Positions 17,608 to 26,292 of a stretch of DNA of 34,030 bases are shown here, piece after piece. The stretch is taken from the NCBI GenBank assembly GCA_018993265.1, contig JAGKSW010000128.1, positions 1-34,030 of the forward strand. Direction: 5' to 3'. Position 1 is the stretch's first letter, and every line of letters begins with the position of its first letter. The notes under the pieces were generated by a model that worked only from the letters and a program-made list of their open reading frames with translations, did no database searches and was not told where the DNA came from. The DNA comes from Nostoc sp. TH1S01. GTDB lineage: Bacteria; Cyanobacteriota; Cyanobacteriia; Cyanobacteriales; Nostocaceae. Position numbers and translations under genes: made by a program.

Positions 17608-17835
17608 CTACATCCTTGGAAAAAGCTGGGAAAAATGGAAATATGTTTAGAAATGTTAATTAAGCTAAAATCATCTTTTAATTTTGCCTGCTAACTCCTG
17701 TTTTCTGCTTTCTCCTAACGATAGATATTCACAGAATTTTGGATTTTGGATGGAAGATGCAAAATTCAGCAACAGTTTCTTTTCTAAGAACCTGTTGTTG
17801 TTAAATCTGATTTTCTTAAGTTGTAAATTAGTTTT

Positions 17836-17885
17836 ATGCACAGGTGTGCATAAATGAGTAATTTTATTTTTGCACACCTGTGCAT
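17836..17885. promoter_or_regulatory. Double-palindrome operator, probably for the LacI-family regulator
   Basis: ATGCACAGGTGTGCAT (17836-17851) and TTGCACACCTGTGCAT (17870-17885) are each dyads with arms TGCACA/TGTGCA around a central GG or CC. The second is the reverse complement of the first over 15 bases, so the pair is itself an inverted repeat. Their centres are 34 bp apart. They lie 46 bp upstream of the regulator start and 229 bp upstream of the binding-protein start. Two 16-bp dyads in a divergent spacer beside a LacI-family gene are typical of its own operators; binding is inferred. Confidence 0.85.
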
Positions 17886-17931
17886 TAAAATTGTGTTAAT
17901 TTTATTTAAGTTACATAAGACAGTGGTCAAC

Positions 17932-18957
17932 ATGAGTAAACGAAAGATTTCCATTGAAGATATTGCTCGCAAAGCAGGCGTTTCTCATTCCACGGTTTCA
18001 CGCGCTTTACGAGACAGTCCTTTAATTAGTTCTAAGGTGCGAGAGGAAATCAAAAAACTAGCGCAGGAAATGAACTATGTACCAAATGCGATCGCTCAAA
18101 GTTTACAAAATCAACGCACCTATACCGTTGGGGTAATTGTCACGTCCATCGCCGATCCCTTTTTTGGTGAGTTAGTAGAAGGAATTGAACAAGTAGCGCG
18201 AAAAGCCGGCTTGAATGTGTTGTTAAATGCGTCGCATGGAGATTTTGAGCAGGAAATAGCCGCTATTGAGAATTTCCATTACCGCCGAGTAGATGGAATT
18301 TTAGTCGCTGACTCTCGCATTGGCAAACAATATAGCAAGCAGTTAACGCAATTTACTGTGCCAACAGTTCTAATTAACATCGACACGCAAGAGCAAAGCG
18401 AAACCTTTCACTCAGTTGCGATCGACGATCGCTTAGGTGGCATTTTAGCGGTAGAACATCTCATCGAGCTAGGACACACTCATATTGGTTATTTAGGTGT
18501 GGGTGATGGTAGTAAGGCTGATCAGCAGCGCCTAGAAGGATATCAAATAGCGCTAAATCAAGCAGGTTTACTACAAAATACAGATTGGGTGGCAATTCCG
18601 CATCGAGATGAGCAAATAATCAGTGATATTGATATTGGTAAAAAACTCCTACCTCAACTAGTAGAGCAAGGCGTAACAGGCATCTTTTGCTACAACGATA
18701 TGGTGGCAGTTGGCGCTCTTTTAGCTTGTAAAGAACTAGGCATTTGTGTACCTCAAGATTTGAGCCTTGTAGGATTTGATAATATTGCTCTGGCCAGTTA
18801 CATTACCCCACCACTCACAACAGTCAGTCAACGTATGGTAGAAATGGGCGAGTCGGCTATGACTATGTTGCTTGATTTATTCCAAGGGAAACCTGTAGAC
18901 AATATTCTGTTATCTCCTTTTGTAGTTCAACGCGATAGTACCGCAACAGTAAAATAG
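17932..18957 (+). CDS. frtR: LacI-family transcriptional regulator
   Basis: A 341-residue regulator. The N-terminal helix-turn-helix is ISIEDIARKAGVSHSTVSRA (6-25), then the hinge helix region PNAIAQSLQNQRT (51-63), and a sugar-binding domain beginning TVGVIVTSIADPFFGELVEG. The C-terminus has LSLVGFDNIALASYITPPLT, a hallmark of the family. ATG at 17932 is chosen: an in-frame ATG 26 codons upstream (17854) would place one operator inside the gene and add a tail unlike the family. It is divergent from the sugar ABC operon and is expected to repress it and itself until a sugar binds. The frtR name follows the A. variabilis fructose locus and is inferred from synteny. Confidence 0.88.
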   Translation: MSKRKISIEDIARKAGVSHSTVSRALRDSPLISSKVREEIKKLAQEMNYVPNAIAQSLQNQRTYTVGVIVTSIADPFFGELVEGIEQVARKAGLNVLLNASHGDFEQEIAAIENFHYRRVDGILVADSRIGKQYSKQLTQFTVPTVLINIDTQEQSETFHSVAIDDRLGGILAVEHLIELGHTHIGYLGVGDGSKADQQRLEGYQIALNQAGLLQNTDWVAIPHRDEQIISDIDIGKKLLPQLVEQGVTGIFCYNDMVAVGALLACKELGICVPQDLSLVGFDNIALASYITPPLTTVSQRMVEMGESAMTMLLDLFQGKPVDNILLSPFVVQRDSTATVK

Positions 18958-19515
18958 AACAAAAAATTCAGTAATTACATTGAGGTCAAAAATTAAATAA
19001 GTGGTAAATTTTATAGTTATGTAACAAAAAAGTTACGGTTATTAGTGAGATGGTTAAATAACCTTTGTGGGTAATTTCATGTCCTTGTAATGATTTTTAA
19101 CTCGATACATCTATGTAAAAACCGTAAAATCTTCTTCCTACTCCCCTTTTTACCTAAAACATCAAGCCTCTACAAAAAAATCACCGGAGCCGTTGAATAT
19201 AAAACACAGCCCCGGTTAGTTAATTTAGATAAAATATTCACAGTCTTGCAAGTGGATTTACGCAACAACTTTTCTTGATAAATTCACTGTAGGCTATGAT
19301 TTCGTCAATGCTGATGAGAAAAGTTGTTTAAATCAAACTTTATTTGTTCTGCAATGCTTATTAGCCAAGAAAAATAATAGAAGACTCTGGATCAGGGAAT
19401 ATTTGTAAAAAACTAGAAACTATAGCTTCAGAATGTTGGGCGGTAGATTGTTCTGTGTCCAAATTAAACATCCAAAAAATATACTCCCAATCCAAAATCT
19501 GAAATCATCGGCTGA
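18958..19515. other. 558-bp spacer between convergent genes
   Basis: AT-rich, between the LacI-type gene and the DUF4327 gene. It contains a short inverted repeat GTAAC-N6-GTTAC (19021-19036) and a 62-codon open frame (19090-19278) with no protein-like features. No terminator with a convincing stem was identified. Confidence 0.5.
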
Positions 19516-19752
19516 TTAGTCATTGTCCCATTGTTCACGACCAATCAGGTCGCCAATGCGATCGCGCAGTAGAAAATCGCATTTTTCCAACTCACATTCA
19601 ACGCATACCCACTCTCTTGCTGGGATGTATTGGCAGAGTGTATATATTGGCTGTTGTCGGCTAACCATCCCCTTCTGCACCAGTCGGCGTGCTTCGTCTT
19701 GGATTACATCTAGAGAGTAGTAATTGATAGAGGGCACCGTATTCACACTCAT
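19516..19752 (-). CDS. DUF4327 family protein
   Basis: A 78-residue soluble protein. The core reads YSLDVIQDEARRLVQKG, then VSRQQPIYTLCQYIPAREWV and ECELEKCDFLLRDRIGDLIG, ending REQWDND. This is the highly conserved DUF4327 family found in cyanobacteria; its function is unknown. Three cysteines (in TLCQYI, VCVEC) are notable, but no metal site can be claimed. The first ten residues are less conserved in character, so translation could begin slightly later, but ATG at 19752 is the only ATG near. It is monocistronic, with a 557-bp spacer on one side and about 790 bp on the other. Confidence 0.9.
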   Translation of the reverse strand: MSVNTVPSINYYSLDVIQDEARRLVQKGMVSRQQPIYTLCQYIPAREWVCVECELEKCDFLLRDRIGDLIGREQWDND

Positions 19753-20541
19753 GATTTGTACTCACACATTTATACGTAGATAGTATTCCCACTTATTATG
19801 GGAAACAAACATGACAGAGATTAGACTTGTGGCTAGGGTTTTGTATTTTGCTATACGGAACTAATTTCATTTTGACGCTACACACACTAAAATTATCTAA
19901 AGAAATGTTGAGAAAGTCAACATTTTCTGACATTAGTCTGAGAGATAGTCCATACAAAAATCCTATAGCAGTGAAATTTACCTCTGATAAAGGTTGTGTT
20001 ATCTACCTTAAAGAAGTTCTAAAGCTTCACAGTAACTGCCTTCAAGCATAATTAAACAGAGACTCATAGTTCATACAGCAAATTTAGTTATGTACTAAAT
20101 AGTGAGTCAGCCTTGTTTAAGGATGCTTATATATGTCCATAGCTAGACACCCGAAAAGTTTTTCGGTAAAATTTGAAGTATAAACTGTTGCCAAGGTATA
20201 AGCGATAAAGTACACCACGAAAACTTGCACAGCAGGATATATTAATCATTTCTTAAAGAATAACCGATGTTCTGCTTGTTAATTGCAGCACAGCGAATAC
20301 TTTAATTCCCTAGATTAAAACTTATCGCTGTAGTGTAAGGGCATGGCAATTACAACTCAACATTCATTCACCTTCATCAGCAATGAGACAGAGACTTCAC
20401 ATTAAAAATATAAATTTTTATAGACCTATAAATTTTTAGTGACAGAAAATCTATAAAGCTCATAACATATTGAGATTTGTAACATTTTCGGAATTTCACC
20501 AAAGATAGTTAGGGCGTGTCATCTTAGTTTTGGCTTTTCTG
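19753..20541. other. 789-bp spacer, no confident gene
   Basis: AT-rich and without a recognised gene. It has a short perfect hairpin CCGAAAA-GT-TTTTCGG (20151-20166). A 74-codon plus-strand frame (19827-20051) lacks any family resemblance and is not called. Together with the integrase remnant and tRNA to its right, it may be a decayed integration region. Confidence 0.5.
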
Positions 20542-20709
20542 TCAATGCGTAAGTCCTAATAAATGCGATCGCCTGATTTTGGTGCAAGCATCTGTACCAT
20601 TAAATGTACAACTACCTGCGAACCTAAACCTTAATTGCAATCTGTCATTGGAAGAGATGACTTGAACAGTACCCTTAGAAGCTTTACTAGAATCGGGTTT
20701 AGAGTACAT
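20542..20709 (-). pseudogene. Remnant of a tyrosine integrase N-terminus
   Basis: A 55-codon frame opens with ATG at 20709 behind an AGGA-type ribosome-binding site. It begins MYSKPDSSKAS and continues KGTVQVISSNDRLQLRFRF-AG. That stretch resembles the arm-binding N-terminus of cyanobacterial tyrosine integrases, which typically read KG-V-V-----RLRLR---GG. After residue 34 the resemblance stops and the frame ends at TGA (20542-20544), with no catalytic domain anywhere in the spacer. It lies just beyond the 3' end of tRNA-Gly and on the same strand, the usual place for an integrase of a tRNA-targeting element. The identification is by pattern and should be confirmed. Confidence 0.5.
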
Positions 20710-20874
20710 AGATTTTTCCTGGCTAGTACCTTGTTTAGTACACCCAATTTACACCCAAACTCACCGAAAAAGTGCTAGTATTTGTTTGTTACCACAAAGA
20801 AAAACATTGCTTTTAGTAGTAATCAGTCAAGATAAAACCACTAGGATACTTACTATATAAGGATTTTTTGAAAA

Positions 20875-20945
20875 GCGGGCGATGGGACTCGAACCCACGA
20901 CGTTCACCTTGGGAAGGTGACATTCTACCACTGAATTACACCCGC
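20875..20945 (-). tRNA. tRNA-Gly(CCC)
   Basis: 71 nt fold as a complete cloverleaf: acceptor GCGGGTG/CGCCCGC (one G-U pair), D arm with AGTGGTA, anticodon stem TCACC/GGTGA with loop TTCCCAA giving anticodon CCC, and a T arm GTGGG-TTCGAGT-CCCAT (last pair G-U type). CCA is not encoded; four T residues follow the 3' end. It decodes GGG glycine codons. Confidence 0.95.
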
Positions 20946-20996
20946 GAATACTAACTGTTAGCTTTGACTTAGCTAACAGCTATTATACCACATTGA

Positions 20997-23900
20997 TTAG
21001 TTTTGAATTTCGGATACAGATGTGTTGTTTGGCGATCGCACACCCCTAACTTCTCTTTCTGCCGCAGGTGGTTTTTTGCCAAAACCATAACGCAGGGTGT
21101 TCAAAATCCAAGTTTGGAAGTTATCAATATAGCTAAATATGACTGGCACTACTACCAAAGTGAGTAATGTAGAAGTGGTAAACCCTCCCATAATTGCAAT
21201 TCCCATTGGTTGACGGACTTCGGAACCTGCGCCAATACCCAAGGCGAGGGGAAGAGTACCCGCAATTGTGGCTAAGGAAGTCATCATAATTGGGCGTAGG
21301 CGCGATACACCCGCTTCTATTAGTGCTTGGCGTTGGTTCTTGCCTTCTTGCATATTGATAATTGTGTAGTCCACCAACAAAATCGAGTTTTTGGTGACAA
21401 TCCCCAATAACAAAACGATACCAATCAAGGCGTAGATCCCTAAAGGTTTTTGAGCAACCATTAATGCGACTAATGCACCACCTAAACAAAAAGGCAATGC
21501 TGCCATGATTGATAAAGGATGCAGAAAGTTGTTATACAGCAGTACCAGAATTGCATAGATGCACATGACTGCTAAGGCTAACGCACCACCAAACCGCCCA
21601 AATATGTCTTGCATAATTTTGGCACTACCGGAAGGTTGCTGGGCTACTCCGGGTGGTAAGTTTTGCATTGCTGGTAGTTGGTTGACTGCTTTGACTGCTT
21701 CACCCAGAGATATACCTTGCAAGTTGGCTTCTACCGCAACTTGACGGGCGCGGTCGTAACGGCTGATGGTAGCGGGGCCACTACCAAACTTGATATCTGC
21801 GACAGCTACAAGCGGAACTAAACTACCATTTTGGCTAGGAACTTGTAAATTTTTGATAGTGTTGATGTCTGCACGGGCTGTTGGGTCAATTTGCACGCGG
21901 ATGGGAATTTGCCGATCGCTCAAGTTAAACTTAGCCAAGTTAGCATCATTATCACCAATCGTAGCTAAAGAAGCGGTACGAGCGATCGCTTGCACTGTTA
22001 CACCTAAATCGGCGGCGCGTTGGGGATTGGGTATGACTAAAATCTCTGGTTTGACTAAACTGGCAGTAGAAGAAACTTCCACTAATCCAGGTAAGTTCCG
22101 CATTTGTTTTTCCAAGTCATTAGCCGCTTGGGTTAAAGCTTCAGGATTTTCACTCCGCAACACAATCGATAAACCTTTACGGCTATCTCCCGGCCCTTGG
22201 CTTTGAAAGCTAATTCTCGCCCCTGGAATTTCTTGAAACAACGGACGGATTTGTTCTTCAAATTGTTTTTGGGAAATATGGCGTTCTTCTTTGGGTTTTA
22301 ACTGAATTGATAAGGTAGCGGAATTGATTTCTTCTGTAGCTAACACTTTTTCCACAACGGGATTTTGGCGAATAATGTCAGTTGCTTGAGTGACTACTTT
22401 ATTAACATCTTCTAAGGTGGAACCGGGAGGAACTTCAATTGAAACGTTAGAAATGCCAAAGTCACCGTCATCGACAAAACCTTTGGGAATCAAGGGAACC
22501 AGCATCAAACTGGCGATGAAAAACGCCATTGCGATCGCAAGTGTGGTTAACTTATGGCGTAATGCTGTTTGTAATAAAGATTTATACGGCTGAAACTGAT
22601 GTTTTGGTTTTTGCTTTTTGATTTGACGATAGAAGATTTGACTTAATCTGTTTTTGGCGTAGGTAGCACTAGATTTATGTGTTTTCTCTTTTAATAAATA
22701 TGCCCCCATCATTGGCGTAATCATCCGCGCTACCATCGTGGAAAAAATTGTGGAAACAGCAACGGTAACACCAAAGGGTTGAAAAAACTGCCCAGGAACA
22801 CCACCCATAAACGCCACAGGCAGAAACACCGCAATAATCGTTGCCGAACTTGCCATTACAGCTAATCCCACTTCGTCGGAAGAGTCAAAAGCTGCTTCCC
22901 AAGGTGATTTCCCCATTGCTATATGCCGTTCCATATTTTCAATTTCGACCACAGCATCATCGACCAAGTTACCTACAGCCAAAGCTAGTGCTAACAAAGT
23001 CATGTTGTTGAGGGTATATCCCAAAGCTTGCTGCACCGCAAAGGTCGGAATCATCGATAAAGGTAAGGCAACGGCAGTAATTAAAGTCGCTCGCCAGTCA
23101 CGTAAAAAGATTAAAATTACGATGATTGCCAGTATCGAGGCTTGAATCAACTCATCAATGGTGCTTTGATAAGATTGGCGGATAATATCGGCTCGCGTAA
23201 AAATTAAATCTATTTTGATATCTGGGGGCAAAGTTTTTTGCAGTTCGGCAACTGCGGCTTTCACGCCTTGTTCTACACTCACCACCACACTGCCAGTACT
23301 CCGCAATACCTGAAAAGCCACCACGGGTTGATTATCCAAGCGGGCATTTTGTCGCACATCAGCATATTTATCCTCCACCGTACCCAAGCTGGATAAAGGT
23401 ACAGAACCACCATTAGGCAGCAGAATTTCATAAGTTTGCAGCACATTCACACTGGCGGCACTACCAAGGGTGCGAATTGTTTGTTCGCTACCGCCAACTT
23501 CGGCACGTCCACCAGGTAAGTTAATGTTTAAAGCGCGAATTTGGTCATTTACTTGGGTGGCGGTGATGCCTAAAGATTGTAAGCGGTCAGGGTCGAGGTT
23601 AATCCGAATTTCGCGGTCAACGCCACCAATGCGCTTAACTTGTGCCACACCTTTGACCGCTAACAAGGCGCGGCTAATAGTTTGGTCTACGATATTGCTT
23701 AATTCTTCGACAGAACGCTGATCTGATTTGACTGCATAAAAGATAATCGGGCCACCGGCAAACTCTAAACGTTGTACTACTGGGTCATTGATATCTTGGG
23801 GCAGATTTTGGCGGATTTGAGCGATCGCATTTCTGACATCATTGGTAGCGCGATCGCTATTTGTCCCTAAAACAAAATTAATCGTGGTGGTAGACTTACC

Positions 23901-24164
23901 ATCGCTGACACTAGAAATCATATTATCGATGTTGCCCAACCCAGCAACAGCATCTTCAATTTTTTTCGTCACCTGCGATTCCAGTTCTGCTGGCCCTGCA
24001 CCCGGTTGGGTAACAGTCACAGAAACCGCTGGGACATCAATGTTGGGGTTGGTGTCAATTCCTAAAGAAATGAAAGATAACCAACCAACAACTGTCAAAA
24101 TTAAGAATAAAACGATGGTGGGAACAGGTTTTTTAATTGACCAAGCCGAGATATTGAAGGACAT
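20997..24164 (-). CDS. RND efflux pump permease (HAE1/AcrB family)
   Basis: A protein of about 1055 residues with 12 membrane helices and two large periplasmic domains. The start SFNISAWSIKKPVPTIVLF is typical. Proton-relay residues are present: the aspartate pair in GNLVDDAVVEIEN (D402, D403) and the lysine in GIVTKNSILLVDYT (K925). It exports drugs or hydrophobic compounds with the adaptor encoded upstream. No outer-membrane channel gene lies nearby. ATG at 24164 is chosen because the family begins here. The frame is open a further 70 codons upstream, but that extension is translated heptamer repeat and overlaps the adaptor gene. The C-terminus has a poorly conserved 30-residue tail. Confidence 0.93.
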   Translation of the reverse strand: MSFNISAWSIKKPVPTIVLFLILTVVGWLSFISLGIDTNPNIDVPAVSVTVTQPGAGPAELESQVTKKIEDAVAGLGNIDNMISSVSDGKSTTTINFVLGTNSDRATNDVRNAIAQIRQNLPQDINDPVVQRLEFAGGPIIFYAVKSDQRSVEELSNIVDQTISRALLAVKGVAQVKRIGGVDREIRINLDPDRLQSLGITATQVNDQIRALNINLPGGRAEVGGSEQTIRTLGSAASVNVLQTYEILLPNGGSVPLSSLGTVEDKYADVRQNARLDNQPVVAFQVLRSTGSVVVSVEQGVKAAVAELQKTLPPDIKIDLIFTRADIIRQSYQSTIDELIQASILAIIVILIFLRDWRATLITAVALPLSMIPTFAVQQALGYTLNNMTLLALALAVGNLVDDAVVEIENMERHIAMGKSPWEAAFDSSDEVGLAVMASSATIIAVFLPVAFMGGVPGQFFQPFGVTVAVSTIFSTMVARMITPMMGAYLLKEKTHKSSATYAKNRLSQIFYRQIKKQKPKHQFQPYKSLLQTALRHKLTTLAIAMAFFIASLMLVPLIPKGFVDDGDFGISNVSIEVPPGSTLEDVNKVVTQATDIIRQNPVVEKVLATEEINSATLSIQLKPKEERHISQKQFEEQIRPLFQEIPGARISFQSQGPGDSRKGLSIVLRSENPEALTQAANDLEKQMRNLPGLVEVSSTASLVKPEILVIPNPQRAADLGVTVQAIARTASLATIGDNDANLAKFNLSDRQIPIRVQIDPTARADINTIKNLQVPSQNGSLVPLVAVADIKFGSGPATISRYDRARQVAVEANLQGISLGEAVKAVNQLPAMQNLPPGVAQQPSGSAKIMQDIFGRFGGALALAVMCIYAILVLLYNNFLHPLSIMAALPFCLGGALVALMVAQKPLGIYALIGIVLLLGIVTKNSILLVDYTIINMQEGKNQRQALIEAGVSRLRPIMMTSLATIAGTLPLALGIGAGSEVRQPMGIAIMGGFTTSTLLTLVVVPVIFSYIDNFQTWILNTLRYGFGKKPPAAEREVRGVRSPNNTSVSEIQN

Positions 24165-24280
24165 CTGAAGTGTGAAGTGTGAAGTGTGAAGTATGAAGTA
24201 TGAAGTGTGAAGTATGAAGTGTGAAGTATGAAGTATGAAGTATGAAGTGTGAAGTATGAAGTATGAAGTATGAAATTTCA
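24165..24280. repeat. Heptamer array (tgaagtR) between efflux adaptor and pump genes
   Basis: About fifteen tandem copies of tgaagtg or tgaagta run directly from the pump start codon, ending in the palindrome TGAAATTTCA (24271-24280). A different ctgcctc-type array follows (24283-24308). On the minus strand the heptamers read in frame as repeats of HTSYFIL with no stop. Confidence 0.95.
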
Positions 24281-24321
24281 TCCTTCTGCCTCCTGCCTTC
24301 TGCCTCCAGGACAAATGACTA

Positions 24322-25788
24322 TTAACTTTTAACCTTGACGCGATCGCCATCTTTGAGATAACCTGCACCATCAACGATGACGCGATCGCCTAATTGCAAG
24401 CCATTTTTAATTTCTACGAGTTCGCTATTTATTGGTTCTCCGACCTCTACTTTCTGGCTTTGGACGAGATCCTCACCGGAGAGGGTGTATACAATCGCAC
24501 TGCCATCGGCTTGGGGTTGCACAGCTTTTTGTGGTACTGCCATTGCTAGTGCGGTGTTTGTTGTAATAGCTGCACGGGCAAACATCCCTGGCCGGAGTAA
24601 GTTGGTTAAAGGTAAGTCAATTTTGACAGTTGCTTCTCGCCGTTTATCGTTAACTAAAGGTTGTATTTCTCGAACTCTGCCTTGCAACTGCACACGATTA
24701 TCAATATCGGAAGTAATCTGTACAAACGCGCCAATTTCTACTTGTGGTAATTGAATTTCTGGAACTTCGGCTTGCAGTTCTAACCTGCCATCCCGAATAA
24801 TCGAAAACAGTTTTTGAGTTCCCCCAATCACCGTACCAACTTGAGTTTGTGGCGGTACACCTGTCACATCACCAACTCTTGCTAGTTTCTCCGCCACAAT
24901 TCCCGAAACCGGGGCGCGGAGTACTGTTTGTTTTAATTGTGTTTGTAACTGGATAATTTTCGCTGCGCTGGTACGGACATCTGCTTCGGCTTTGTAAATA
25001 TTAGCTTCCGCACTCCCGGTAGTGGCTTGGGCGCTAATCACATTAGCTTGGGCGCTGCGAATGTTTTCTTCAGCCAACCGTACAGCCTCTACCGCAGTTT
25101 TGACTGTGTAGGCGCGAGTATCCAGTTCTTGCAGACTAATTGCCCCAGCCATTGCCAATTTGCGATAACGTAGATAATTCTTTTGGGCTTCTTCTAACTT
25201 AGCTTTGGCCTGGGCTAAATCGGCTTTTCTTTGCCGCACGATCGCCTGATAAGATGCCACAGTTGCTTGCTGTGAAATCATACTTGCCTGTTTTGAACCC
25301 ACATCAGCTTGTTTAGATTCGACCTCGGCTCTCGCTCCACTCATTTGGGCTTGCAGCATAGAATCATCTAAGATTGCCAGAACTTGACCTTTTTTGACAA
25401 AAGTACCTTCTTTGATGTCTTCAGGAATGATTTTGATCTGCAAACCATTGGCTTGGGGAAGAACCGGAATTAAATCACGGGCGGCGATCGTGCCTGTAGT
25501 ATTGAAGGTGCGAAAAACACGGGTGGTTTCGACTGGGGAAACAGTCACTGTCATGACTGGGTTAGATTTAGGCGTGATTTTATTCGCTACAGCTTTTTCT
25601 TGCCTTGCTGGCAGTTGAGTTAACACACCCATACCACCTAATGCGATCGCTATCCCCAAGCTCATACCTACAAACATTGGCTTTAGCCAAGGGCTGGGTT
25701 GTGGCTTTGCTAATTTCTGCCATAATATCTTTTGCTCATCTGCCACAATTGCTTCTTGCTCTTTCTCTGCCATACTTTCGTCACTCAC
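24322..25788 (-). CDS. RND efflux periplasmic adaptor (membrane fusion protein)
   Basis: A protein of about 488 residues. One membrane anchor (about residues 36-58, LKPMFVGMSLGIAIALGGMG) precedes a lipoyl-like half (IKEGTFVKKGQVLAILDDS), a long alpha-helical hairpin rich in A, Q and K (about 140-270), the second lipoyl half (LRAPVSGIVAEKLARVGD) and a beta-barrel (LRPGMFARAAI). It links the pump to an outer-membrane channel. GTG at 25788 is preferred because GGAGG lies seven bases upstream. ATG at 25773 is possible but too far from that site, and a GTG at 25815 has no ribosome-binding site. It is upstream of the pump gene in one operon. Confidence 0.9.
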   Translation of the reverse strand: MSDESMAEKEQEAIVADEQKILWQKLAKPQPSPWLKPMFVGMSLGIAIALGGMGVLTQLPARQEKAVANKITPKSNPVMTVTVSPVETTRVFRTFNTTGTIAARDLIPVLPQANGLQIKIIPEDIKEGTFVKKGQVLAILDDSMLQAQMSGARAEVESKQADVGSKQASMISQQATVASYQAIVRQRKADLAQAKAKLEEAQKNYLRYRKLAMAGAISLQELDTRAYTVKTAVEAVRLAEENIRSAQANVISAQATTGSAEANIYKAEADVRTSAAKIIQLQTQLKQTVLRAPVSGIVAEKLARVGDVTGVPPQTQVGTVIGGTQKLFSIIRDGRLELQAEVPEIQLPQVEIGAFVQITSDIDNRVQLQGRVREIQPLVNDKRREATVKIDLPLTNLLRPGMFARAAITTNTALAMAVPQKAVQPQADGSAIVYTLSGEDLVQSQKVEVGEPINSELVEIKNGLQLGDRVIVDGAGYLKDGDRVKVKS

Positions 25789-26292
25789 AGACGCACCTCC
25801 ACTGCGGAAACACACAAATGTTTAGTTATTCTTAAGAAAGTTTTAGACAAATTACCATATATTAAATCTGACTTACATCTTAAATTTTGACTGTAATAAT
25901 CCCCAATATGATAACCATGACATAAGTCATGTTTTTTCTGATAAATAAAAATAAAAAACCGTAATTATACGGAACTTTTTTAGCTGGGATAACTTTGTAT
26001 TTTTATCACCCCATAGTTCTTATGAGGGTCACACATCCTTTGTATGCAGATCACATGATTGTGTGCATAAATATGAAACACTGTTGAGCGTAGGGTATGC
26101 CAAATAACATCTATTGGCAGTGAACTCAGAAAGCATAGCCTACCATGTCATCAAAATTTCCAGGCGACTAGCATTCACACCCTTACCTAAGTTAAAAAGG
26201 ATGAATATCTATTCAAATACCAATCAAAGCTTTGATTCTGGCAATTTTGATCACAAACAAGAAATATTTTGATCTGAACTGAGCAACCAAAT
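25789..26292. other. 504-bp divergent spacer with hairpins in the efflux leader
   Basis: Between the efflux operon and the HD-domain gene, which diverge. CATGAC-ATAA-GTCATG (25916-25931) is followed by six T on the plus strand. CCGTA-ATTA-TACGG (25959-25972) is followed on the minus strand by TTTTTTATTTTTATTT. The second could stop transcription ahead of the efflux operon. Promoters could not be placed. Confidence 0.5.
25949..25972 (-). terminator. Possible intrinsic terminator in the efflux operon leader
   Basis: On the minus strand a 5-bp stem CCGTA/TACGG with a 4-nt loop is followed by a long T-rich tract. The stem is short, so this is tentative. It would end a minus-strand transcript about 160 bp before the adaptor start codon, as an attenuator would, or mark the end of a small RNA. 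Confidence 0.35.

Noticed and set aside
17854-17931. Longer N-terminus for the LacI-family regulator
   Set aside because: It would place an operator dyad inside the gene and add 26 residues before a canonical N-terminal helix-turn-helix.
17671-17972. Minus-strand frames across the sugar operator region
   Set aside because: They read through the regulatory dyads and contain low-complexity, non-protein-like sequence.
19021-19036. NtcA-type site
   Set aside because: GTA and TAC are separated by ten bases, not the eight of the NtcA consensus, and no promoter is near.
19090-19278. 62-codon plus-strand frame
   Set aside because: No ribosome-binding site or family pattern; it is in an AT-rich convergent spacer.
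19827-20051. 74-codon plus-strand frame
   Set aside because: No family resemblance, no ribosome-binding site, and it is in a decayed AT-rich spacer.
24165-24374. N-terminal extension of the efflux pump as its normal start
   Set aside because: The extension is translated heptamer repeat and overlaps the adaptor gene; homologues begin at the later methionine. Kept only as a possible variant.
26040-26075. CRP-like or regulator operator resembling tgtgtgcataaat
   Set aside because: Only one half resembles the sugar-locus dyad; the other half does not pair.
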